Of a stretch of DNA of 64,000 bases, positions 52,841 to 62,433 are shown piece by piece. Numbering within the stretch: position 1 is the first letter of the stretch; every line of letters starts with the position of its first letter. The position numbers and the translations under genes are program-made. The notes under the pieces were generated by a model, which had not been told where the DNA came from, did no database searches, and saw only the letters and a program-made list of their open reading frames with translations. Source of the DNA: Anoplolepis gracilipes (Eukaryota > Arthropoda > Insecta > Hymenoptera > Formicidae); contig NC_132972.1 of the NCBI RefSeq assembly GCF_047496725.1, forward strand, positions 5,510,001-5,574,000, given 5' to 3'.

Positions 52841-53280
52841 CGAGAACAAAAATATAATAAAATCAAATATCTATTTTATCCCGTGCGGATATGTATAACA
52901 ATCGACGTATAAATAATATTATTAAATAATTGTGTGGGGAAGGCAAATATCTATATCACTATTAATTTATAGTACTGTTATAATACTGATTATGATTTCT
53001 ATAATAATTATTTTGACGCGATGAGTAGCTGTCGCTCTTCTCATATAATTATAAAATTAACTAATCAATTTAGAATTGATTTTATTGGGAAGAAAAATCT
53101 TTATAAATTCTAAGAATAAGTCGAAATGATTATGGATTAAAAACCTTTTGTTGAATCAATTAATTACAATATGTGAATAATTTAAAGCGATTGAGAAATA
53201 TAAATAAACAAATAAGATTTCAAATTGATTATTTATGTTAAATGTATAATTATATTCAGTCTTCTATTTGTGATACATCA
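52841..53280. other. AT-rich gene-free stretch
   Basis: No recognisable feature. Confidence 0.7.
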
Positions 53281-56200
53281 TCTATTGTAGATCACTGCGC
53301 AAGAATGAAGAGAACATCAGCATGCTTAATAGTTCGAGTACAAAGTGCAATAGTGGTTTCGTGGCGCGGTCGATCTTTACGATGTGTTTCCTACGACACC
53401 GTCCTGTATAGAACGATATAAATAGCGTTATCGTGAACGCTTACAGCGCAGCCGATAAGGGCGGATAGATTTTGCCATCCATCCAACCATATATCCATCG
53501 ACGGGCGACCATTTCTCGCGGGACGACCGCCGACAGCTCGCCCTGCTATTTTTAGTACCACGTTCATTAATCTAACCGCGAATAAAAAGATGTAAGTAGA
53601 ACAGGCTCGATAAGCCAGCCGGCCGATAAAGATGTCGCACGATACGAGCTCCGTTCGAGGACGAATTGATCCGTTTTTATCGCCGCGATGTTATTCCGGA
53701 ATTACAAGTTATTCGCCCGAATTAATTCAGAAGACAGACAGAAAGAGAATTAGAACTTAAACAAAAAAAAAAAAAAAATGTAAAAAAACGATTATAGCGA
53801 GAAGAGCATATAAAATAGCAAGAAAAGTTTATAAAGAAAAAACACGCGCAGTTGCTATTATATTCTACTTATTATTTTCTGGTAATAAAATTTATTTCGA
53901 ATTATTAACAAATTTATTTCATAAAATTATTGACCCCTACTGTCCCTCTTGTTTTTTCTTTCAAAAAGATTGACAAGCCATCGACAAAAAAACGTTCAAA
54001 ATATGTCTATACTTTGTCCATTCGACAAATATAAATACTATACTTTATATATCGCAATTAAATAATAAATAATTAATAATTAAATAACTTCGAGAAAAAA
54101 AAAAATAATAAGTAATTTTATAAAGCAAATAATTCTAATTTTCATGCATCGATAAACGATTCTTTCTACAGTGAACTTTTCAACTAATACTACAAAATAC
54201 AGAGTTGGCGGCAACGTTGCCGCGAGTAGATAATCTCAACTCAAGACAGAGGGTGCATTCCCGAGGAAAGAGAATTCCAATAATCGCCGTCTGTAAGGAA
54301 ATAATTAATCGCGTCTGTGTAAAATCGCGGGTTGCGCGCGTCGGACGCGAATAGCCGAGATTACGCGGCGAGAATGGGAGAGATGGCAGATGGGGGGGAA
54401 ATGCGGCAAGATATCGTCTTTGGTCGCGGTGTCGATCGATACTATCCTATCTATTATTAGACGAGTAACGGATCGTTATTATTATTATGCGAAATGTATT
54501 TGTAGCCGGCTCACGAACGACGACGACGAAGACGACGAAGCCAGTTCTATTCCAACCGCGAAAATTATGGCTCGTCGGTTAAGCCAGCTTGAAAATACAT
54601 GTAGGGACTCTCTTCTAAGACGGGAAGACAAAAAGATGACAGGGATAGGGAGTGGGATGCGAGACGCGGGGGAGGGGGCAGCGAAACTCGATCGGCAAAC
54701 TAATCGTTGAACTCCCGCGACGTTGGACGGAATTAAATCTCGCAAAATCACTCAACCGCGCCGCCTCGGCGTGCGTTAATAATGAATCGCGCTCGGTCTG
54801 CAAGTGTCGCGATAATTTCGTTCCTTCGATTTTCCCTTCCCTCCTGACACCCGCGAAAAACACTTTTAACGCGTCCGAAATTATCGGCCGCGACGAGTTA
54901 AGCCAATTAATCGATGCTAGTTCGATTCGGCTGCTGTGACGATTATAATTATTGCATCTTTTTTTTTTTTTTTTTTTTTTTTTTTCTTTACACACGATCC
55001 CCTTCCTTACCGTGAACAAAAATGCTCCGCCAGAAAATAAATGGAGAACGCGACCACACGTAAATTATTCAACAGTATATTGACCGTCACGCCGCGAAAC
55101 CACGGTACTATATTATCTATCTATACCCCGGGGATAAATTATGCAAGACGACCGGCATGGTGATTTTCATACGTATCTATCTTTTTCTTTCGCATTGATA
55201 TGCTTAAACCGCGAAAATAAACGAGCCCTCGCCGAAACGGCGATGAAAAAGATCCGGCTCGTATTGATTCTCAATTAACCGCAATCTTCGCCGAGCCGCT
55301 TCTGGAAAGGAACGAACGAGCATATTAATTATGCACCGGGCTGCCTAACTTCAGCGATGGTTATTCGCTGTCGCTGAGTGACCGTGCCGATGTGATGAAC
55401 TCGATGAGAATCGAATCGAGAGCGGAAGCCCTAAACTTAATCTCCAGTGGCCTAACATTATTTCGGTACAACGTATCGTGTACCCTGTGTATACTATCTT
55501 TTTATATTTGTATGAGGAATTCTATAATTGCGAATCTTTATAGATAAGTTTAATCAATACGAGAGACTCACAAAGATATATTAGAGATGTATGTACTATT
55601 AATATATATATTTTGTCGATAAATAGGATTATTTCATTTTTTATCTGACATAAAAATAAATGATTTATTTTTAAAACAATTTACATAAATATTTTTCTTC
55701 ATCTCACACCAGAAAGATGTAAAAATATATTGTAATGAACATGTCACGCCATCTGATGGTATAAATTTAAAAGAAACGTTGAAAAAAATTAACTATTGGT
55801 AAAAATATCTCGAAATTGTCCACAAGAGTCGCGAAAATAAAATCTCTGTACAAAGTATCGACATCGCGAAAATTCGTCGCAGCAAAGAAAGCAAAGAAAG
55901 AAAGGATATTAATTAATTATTAATATCTTGCGATTAAATCGCAGAAATGGAAAAATTTTAGGAAGCAGAAAGGCAGCATGGGAAAGGCGCGTGAACGCGT
56001 TGCGATCGGCAGGGAAAATTCTTCGGCGCGAAGATGAGGCAGACAGAAAAAGAGAAAAAGATGTAGTTAGAGATGGGTTTTAGGAGTGGCGCGAAAAACA
56101 GTCTCTCGGAACGTTAAAGAGAGTTAATGCATGGCGCAGACAATCGTAAAACGTGTCGGCCCAAATCTCTCCTCGTCGTAAGTGCGCGTATACGAGTCGC

Positions 56201-56480
56201 GGGAAAGATCTTTGACGATTATTCTCGAGTCAGCAGGATGCGCCTTCGGCCATGCTTGCCATTACACCGTTCGTCGGTGCGTGTGCATGCGCAAGCACGC
56301 GTGCACAAACACACGCGCGGGCGTAACGCGCGACGTAACCGCGCGCGCATGCATAATGCCAAGCATAACCGAGTGGTTTATTTATAACGTGGTGCGGAAA
56401 TACACCCAGTTTGTGCCTTTATTGTAAAACATCGTTGTGTAACGGCGTTGTGTAATGTAATTGCATGGACAGTGTGATAG
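53281..56480. other. Broad GC-richer block, candidate regulatory DNA
   Basis: About 3 kb, mostly of higher GC, interrupted by an AT-rich part at about 53760-54180, an AT-rich stretch at about 55500-55900 and a T27 run (54959-54985). It contains MEF2-type CTATTTTTAG (53546-53555), TATAAATA near 53407, and homeodomain/POU-like words AATTATGCAA (55137-55146) and TTAATTATGCA (55325-55335). Frames are overlapping antisense pairs. Regulatory function is inference. Confidence 0.45.
54959..54985. repeat. T27 homopolymer
   Basis: Twenty-seven consecutive T. It could be a minus-strand poly(A) relic, but no retro-element is recognisable beside it. Confidence 0.9.
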
Positions 56481-58020
56481 GCAACGATAATATGCACCTA
56501 TCTCTCTTTCTCTCTCTCTCTCTCTCTCTCCTTCTTTAATCTTTCCTCCTCATTTTTTATCTCCTTCTTCAGTCTTTCTTTTACTCAGAATTCGCGACAC
56601 CTGAGCCTGGAGGTATGCAACGTCAGTAAATGACAGGAAATGTCAGTTTCCGACATAACATCAGAAACGCCTATTCATTTTTACACGACCGACAAAAGTC
56701 TCGTATGCAGTGACTTTGATCCACGATGCAAATGCAACGTCCGAATTAATCTTCTTGATCGAACCACTTCGATTGCTTCTGCAACTTCGTTCCCGATGCG
56801 TCTTAAAACAAACCGTGCATGTATTGTCAACCGTAACAGAGGCTGCCAATGGCTTCGCACGATCGAATTTATATTAATTGTGGTTGTAAAGCGAACGACG
56901 CGACGATCAACATTCAATGCATTTTTTGTTGCATGATATTGAAGAGCACGATTAGATACTAGCGTTTTATTGTAAATATAGTAGCATTACTTGCACGTTA
57001 CCATTGAAATATAGGAAAATTAATTTTCTCTATATCGTCTATCTTTTTTTTTCAGGTATTTTTAAAAATAATATATCACTTACAAACAGAATCTGATCTC
57101 GATAAGATATAATTGTGGCATTTATTGTAATTAAAAAGTTATAAATAAACGCATATCAAACAAATATTTATCGTACGTGACTCGTATTAAATCGGATACC
57201 AGATACTTGAATAAACATCGAAGATCTGGTCGCTGTTAGATGCACTCGAGGAAAGTCGAGTGGATCTTGTCTAAATGGCCACCTACGTCTGAGTTTTCGA
57301 AAATGGCACGAAGCGGATCCGATTGCCTTTTTACTCGTAGGTAGCCCCTTGAAGCAGGGTGCCACTCGAAACGTTAGCCAAGCTGAGTATTTACGATACT
57401 GGGACGCGAATATCTCTAATTATAGACCGTTGCAACATCCTCTCTCGACATATGCACTCTGTACTCGGCTGTATAGTGGGTGTAGTCCGGCATGCCATAA
57501 ATTGATGGATGTATGTACAAGACAATCTCTTTCTCTCTTATCAATTCATATTGTCTCGATTATCCGCCGACTCGACTTTTTTATCGACTCTAAAAACTAT
57601 CGGAAAAGGAAAATAGAATGAATGATTGCGAAATTATTACTCTTTTTTTATTATTACAATGAGGAAAATCCTTATCACAACGTAATCATTATTTGAAGCC
57701 GACAGTCATTTATAGTCTTCGCAAATTATTTCTAACGAAATTTATGCATTTATATATTTTTTTACCTATCAGTAATTTGTGCTTTAGAAAATATTTTTTC
57801 CGACATTAATCAAAATAATTTCTAAATTCTTTCGATTACGAAAGATTAGAATGGAAAAAAAAATTTAATAAATTAAGATTCCAGAATACAAACAGTGTTT
57901 AATTTAATATAATTCATCGATTGAGCGAGAAATAGATTTCTACATATTACGTGAACATCCTATAGAGCCGTAGATCTTCAACTCGCTGCATCGATTGTCT
58001 CTCGAAAGACTATCGTTCTG
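56481..58020. other. Upstream region of the cytochrome c1-like gene
   Basis: Begins with a CT tract (about 56502-56530), then mixed-composition DNA with antisense frame pairs (98/78 codons at 56640-56936 and 90/65 at 57168-57621), none recognised. The last 400 bases are AT-rich. No clear TATA box is placed before the gene. A 5' untranslated exon cannot be excluded. Confidence 0.5.
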
Positions 58021-58043
58021 AAAAAAAAAAAAAAAAAAAAAAA
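58021..58043 (+). repeat. A23 homopolymer directly upstream of the cytochrome c1-like ATG
   Basis: Twenty-three consecutive A, then GAAAA and the ATG. The tract sits in the presumed 5' UTR or core promoter. It could be length-variable. Confidence 0.9.
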
Positions 58044-58048
58044 GAAAA

Positions 58049-58462
58049 ATGGCTACACTCTTGACGAGAAACTATTTTCCATTACGAGAGAAACGCGATT
58101 CTAGTCGACAGCAATCCAGCCGAGTTTACACGTGGTGCGATATTGGATGGTCACGCGGATGGAAGGGGATTCTGAAGAACAGTCTGGGCGTACTGGTGGG
58201 CGTGGGTGCCACCTGCGGAGCACTTTTATACTTCCTGGACCGATCGGTCCGGGCTGGGGAATACGTCGCGCACCTGCCCAGCTATCCCTGGGACTTCGAA
58301 GGCTTTCTCACATCCCTAGACCACTCGGCCGTGCGGCGGGGCTGGCAGGTCTACAAAACCGTGTGTTACACGTGTCACAGCCTGCGCTACGTACGATTCA
58401 TAGATTTGATCAATGTGTCACATACGGAGGACGAGGTCAAGGCCATCGCTGCCGAGTGCGAG
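58049..58462 (+). other. Cyt-c1: Coding exon 1 of cytochrome c1-like gene
   Basis: This exon has 138 codons, covering the presequence, the start of the mature protein and the CXXCH heme site. The donor is GAG|gtagat. Splicing here joins AAECE to IEDGP, which aligns without a gap to the family pattern (E-V-E-V-Q-D-G-P). A second possible donor at 58471 (gtaggc) would add residues and change the phase, so it is less likely. Read through unspliced, the frame stays open only to 58546. Confidence 0.93.
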
Positions 58463-60307
58463 GTAGATGGTAGGCCTGAATTTATTTCGTGCGTCGGATT
58501 CGCGTATTTTCGACGTAGGCGATCTCCTAACAACTCTAGTAATTGATTTCGGACTTCTTTTCATATGACTCATAATTCAATTACAAACTGGCTTGCCAGA
58601 AATATTCCTTGTCCACGCAAAAATGAGATTAATTAATATTTCGTGTAATGTGAAATATACGGTGGTATGGTTTTTGTACGGAATTATGTTAGCAATGTTT
58701 GCGAAGGTTTAATTACTTGCTTAAAAAAAAAAACTACAAAATTTTCTTAATAAAAATGAAGCAAAAAAATAGTACATACATAAAAATAAATAATAATAAG
58801 TAAAGAATAAAAAGTATATATAAAAATGGAAAAAAATTAATTCTTTTGTAACTTGCATATTATGAAAAAATATAAATAATATATTTTTGAAAAAGAATAT
58901 GTTTTAAATAATTTAAAATAAATTTCCAATTATTCGATCTCGATTTTGAGTCACTATATCTTATATCAATTTAATATAGTACGAGATTATTCAATGAAAT
59001 TAATCAATGAGTGAATGGTTTCAATATATTATATTTCTAATTTATCGTGTTTAACATAAAATAATATTAAATTAAATTTCTTCAAAGAATTCTTATTTTA
59101 TTAAATAATATATCAAACTATACAGATTGAAGATGGACCAGATGAAGAGGGAAACTATTATACAAGACCTGGAAAATTGTCCGACTTATTGCCACGTCCT
59201 TATTCGAACGAGGAAGCAGCTAGAGCGGCCAATTTCGGTGCATATCCACCAGATCTGACCTACATTATTTTCACCAAAAGAAATGGTACGAATTATTTGT
59301 TTTCCTTACTGACGGGATGGATGGAGCCGCCAGCAGGTGTATCTTTAACTGATCAACAATATTTCAATGCCTATTTTCCCGGAAATGTAATGGGAATGGC
59401 ACAGGTAAATATTATTCTTATACACATTTTTACAGAGAGAGTAAAAAAAATTCCGAAGAAAATTCCTATAGTTTCTTTCATCTACAAAATTCTTAATCAA
59501 TTTGATAAGATATTTGACAAAATCATCGCTATTATTTTCTCGATCTAATAACAAATCTATTATTTTTTTTTATCTACTTTTAAATTGAAATTTTATTAAG
59601 TTTTATTTGAAATAAAACACATTTAAGATTTGAAAATTTTTAGATTTTAATAACTCGGAATATAATTTTTTTCTTTTGCTAAAGAAAGATTTGATTAAAG
59701 AGAAAAATAGTAAAATAGCGTAGTAAAATAATCTAACTACAAATAAGTACAAAAAAAGATAAGAAATAAAGAAAAATAATAAAGAAAAAACGATAATGGT
59801 CTAATATATTGACATAATGTTTACAGGCATAATAAATGTCTACTAAATTATCCCTGTTTTAAATTTGACATAATGTCAATGTAATCATTATGCAAAATTC
59901 TGTTTTATTGAGAGAGAGACATTATTTATGCATTCATATTATTATAATATATTTATTTTATAATTAATTTTTTTTAATTAATGGCATTTTGTATATAATC
60001 GCGTGTTCCAATGTTCTTCGATATATAGTTGTATTACATTATAACATAGAATTATATTTAGATGCTAAGTGAAGGAGCAGTGGATTATGACGATGGTACC
60101 CCGGCGACGACATCACAAATGGCGAAAGATTTAGTTCAATTTTTAAGCTGGACATCCTCTCAAGAATTTGACGATCGCAAGCGGATGTTCGTCAAAACGG
60201 TGGGAATCGGTTTTATAATGTGGGCGTCGATGGTTTATTATATGAGATACATTTGGTCGATAATGAGAAGCAGACAGATCGCATACATACCCAAAAAAAA
60301 ATATTAA
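58049..60307 (+). CDS. Cyt-c1: Cytochrome c1-like heme protein, mitochondrial (three exons)
   Basis: Cytochrome c1 is the c-type heme subunit of respiratory complex III. It passes electrons from the Rieske iron-sulfur protein to cytochrome c on the outer face of the mitochondrial inner membrane. Joining 58049-58462, 59126-59404 and 60062-60307 gives 312 residues, close to the family's usual 300-325. Seen in order: a basic N-terminus with a hydrophobic segment (about residues 44-63), as in bipartite presequences; the mature start near residue 70; RRGWQVYK; the heme motif CYTCH (C106, C109, H110); HTEDE; RPGKLSD (152-158); NEEAARAAN and PPDL; FSLLTGW; YFPG with the sixth ligand M229 in GMAQM; DDGTPATTSQMAKD; and one C-terminal anchor (about 275-292). 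Both introns are phase 0 with GT-AG ends. The ATG has a good context (AAAATGG). The segment 187-194 and the C-terminal tail diverge from the family, so I infer a paralogue comparable to the Cyt-c1L copy known in Drosophila. Family identity is very sure, paralogue status is likely. Confidence 0.95.
58463..59125 (+). other. Intron 1 of cytochrome c1-like gene
   Basis: This 663-base phase 0 intron begins gtagat and ends ctatacag. It is strongly AT-rich compared with the flanking exons and contains no other recognisable feature. Confidence 0.9.
59126..59404 (+). other. Cyt-c1: Coding exon 2 of cytochrome c1-like gene
   Basis: This exon has 93 codons, from IEDGPDEEGNYY to GMAQ. It holds RPGKLSD, NEEAARAAN, PPDL, FSLLTG, PPAG and YFPG, and ends just after the sixth heme ligand methionine. 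No ATG is needed because it is internal. The donor is CAG|gtaaat. Confidence 0.93.
59405..60061 (+). other. Intron 2 of cytochrome c1-like gene
   Basis: This 657-base phase 0 intron begins gtaaat and ends tatatttag. It is AT-rich and nearly the same length as intron 1. Nothing else is recognised in it. Confidence 0.9.
60062..60307 (+). other. Cyt-c1: Coding exon 3 of cytochrome c1-like gene with stop
   Basis: This exon has 81 codons plus TAA. It carries DDGTPATTSQMAKD, the FDDRKRM junction, the hydrophobic membrane anchor and a tail ending in IPKKKY. Joined to exon 2, the ten residues between GMA and DDG match the family spacing exactly, which supports both splice sites. Confidence 0.93.
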
Positions 60308-60678
60308 GAAATATTTTAAGTAACACAGATACCAGTTTGAATGTAAGTGAAAAAAATTATTTTATATTAAAAAGTAATATGTAAGTAGAATCATTTCGAA
60401 TGTTTTCATTTGCATGGATAGATTTTAAATTAATTAATAACGATATAATCTCAAATTCTCAGAGTCAAAATGATCAAACGTTTCACTGATAAAAAGATGA
60501 CAAAATCATAATACATATATGTGATAAAAAAACGTAAACTACGGATTACAGATTTAAAATCATCTCTACAGTAATCTAATCTATGTTTGTGCACATACAT
60601 ATAATTAGTAAATGCGAGGAATGGCAATTAATTGTAAATATTGAAAATTCTTTAAAAATATCTAACAAGCTTATATCA

Positions 60679-60684
60679 AATAAA
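60679..60684 (+). terminator. Candidate polyadenylation signal AATAAA
   Basis: A canonical AATAAA lies about 370 bases after the stop codon of the cytochrome c1-like gene. In such AT-rich DNA the hexamer is frequent by chance, so this is only a plausible 3' end. Confidence 0.35.
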
Positions 60685-61225
60685 AATCATTAATTATAAA
60701 TCATCGATAAAAAAAATTGGTTACGAGTTTTAATTTCATATAAATTAATTTATTATTACCCTTTTTAATTTCACATAAAAAAAAGAAAGTATTACAAGTT
60801 AATTTTTCAGCGCATAAATTATTTTTTAAGACAGCTTCTAATTTGATTTAAAGAGACACGTTAAATTTAATTTTACTGTGCATTGAAGCAAAATTGAACT
60901 TGATGCGATGGTAGTAATCCTTATTTAGCACCGAGCATATGCGTGGATTGAACAAAGTTGCATCAGTAAACATATATATACGTATGTATATAAAAATACA
61001 GTTTATAAATACACGGACGGCTTCGGGCGAATCCTACCGTCCCCGCGCTTAAAGTCGATGCAAACCGGAATGATACACGTGCAAAGTCGACGTCATACAA
61101 AGAACGCGGATGATCCAGAGACTGTGTGGACTGCTGTAGCAACGCAGCATACGCCAGCGTCGATAATCGCATTTCGCAATGCACGGCGGCCTTGACGATG
61201 CCCGTATAGTTGCCGATCGGGTCGT

Positions 61226-61592
61226 CTAAAAATAGGAGCTCACGCGCGCGGGCAACAAACATTAACGTCGTCTCTCACACGAGTCGTTAACTCCGGAATG
61301 ACCAGTGGTCGGTTTGCGAATCCATCTATCTCATCCGTAATAACACCTACCCTTCCTCCCCCCCTCCCCCCCCCCCGCGCCTTCCCGCGACACCTCGCCT
61401 CTCACCGACTATTTTTAGGCCATCGCGTGTGTATATATATATATATAAAACTACGTCGTGCTCGCTCTTTTTTTTTTTTCCTCTCCTTTTCTCTCTCTCT
61501 TTCTCTTCGGTTGCTTCTCGATCCGATGATCGACGGCAGCAAAATAGAATGTCGAAAATAATATCGGGCGTTTCGACAAGGGCTATATATAG
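61226..61592. promoter_or_regulatory. Cluster of three MEF2-type sites
   Basis: CTAAAAATAG at 61226-61235, CTATTTTTAG at 61409-61418 and CTATATATAG at 61583-61592 all match CTA-W4-TAG. They sit in locally GC-rich DNA where such words should be rare. Function as an enhancer is inferred. Confidence 0.35.
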
Positions 61593-62026
61593 GAGATGAT
61601 GCGTCAGTGCAGCAACAAGTGAGGTCCGCGGGGAAAAGAGAAAACCAGGGCGACAGAGAAGATGAGAGAGGGGAGGAAGGCCGGAGGAATCGAAAATATA
61701 CGGAACGATGAATGAAACCTCCGCATTGACGTCGCCAAGACGTGCCAAGCGATGTTGAGATTATCCAACTCGGGGCGGAACCGTTTTTGAATGCATCTCT
61801 CCGGAGGCGACGGTGACGGTGAGGGGAAAATGGGGAGAGAAGTGGCGCGCGATACGCGGCAGATATCTCAAAATATCATCTTCCGGAAATTTACTATATC
61901 GGCGGAGAGACCGACGTGATGTCGACGTATCATCGCGCAAGCAAGAGCGAAACGCGAATGGAAGCTAACGTAATTTCGGCAAGAATAACCTTTCGCGATA
62001 TATACATCGGTTGAGATGAAAGCCTG

Positions 62027-62433
62027 CACCGAAAAAATTATACTCTAAATATAATACTTTATAAGCCCTCTTAATAAATATTCTTAATTAATAAAAATAA
62101 TTTTCTTTTTACGTGATATATTTTGAAATACCTTATTTATAATTTAAATTAAAACTATTGTATATATTGTATACATTTAACTTGTCAAAGTTTTATTAAA
62201 TAGCAAATGCTTTATTGTAAAATTGTTTTTTGTTGTCACTGGGATTAATAATCTCAAATATTAATATAATAGTAAGAAAAAATTTTTACATGATAAGATT
62301 ACATGCTGAAACACTACACTTTAGAGAATTTCTCTCTTAAACGAAGAGGATTTTGATTTGAAAATTATTTTCAAGAAAGATATTACAAAAATACGTGAGA
62401 CATTCTTATACTAAGAATATAATTTTTTCGGTG
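62027..62433 (+). mobile_element. MITE with CACCGAAAAAA terminal inverted repeats, copy B
   Basis: 407 bp from CACCGAAAAAATTATACTCT to AGAATATAATTTTTTCGGTG. These inverted ends match at 19 of 20 positions. The interior matches copy A in the same orientation (AACTTGTCAAAGTT, AATAGCAAATG, AGAATTTCTCTCTTAAA). No coding capacity. Confidence 0.85.

Larger units (their letters stand above)
60308..62026. other. 3' flank of the cytochrome c1-like gene and a GC-rich patch at about 61000-61980
   Basis: AT-rich to about 60.95 kb, including the likely 3' UTR, then CG-rich. The patch holds a C-run with three T interruptions (61351-61376), a short TA tract, a CT-rich tract and three perfect MEF2-type sites (61226, 61409, 61583). 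Frames are low-complexity and occur on both strands. Confidence 0.5.

Noticed and set aside
58463..58546. Extension of cytochrome c1 exon 1 to the in-frame stop at 58546
   Set aside because: The extension has no family similarity, and splicing at gtagat (58463) to 59126 restores the conserved sequence without a gap.
58021..60307. Cytochrome c1-like gene as a processed retrocopy (suggested by the adjacent A23 tract)
   Set aside because: It has two introns with good splice sites, and the A tract is upstream of the ATG rather than downstream of the 3' end.
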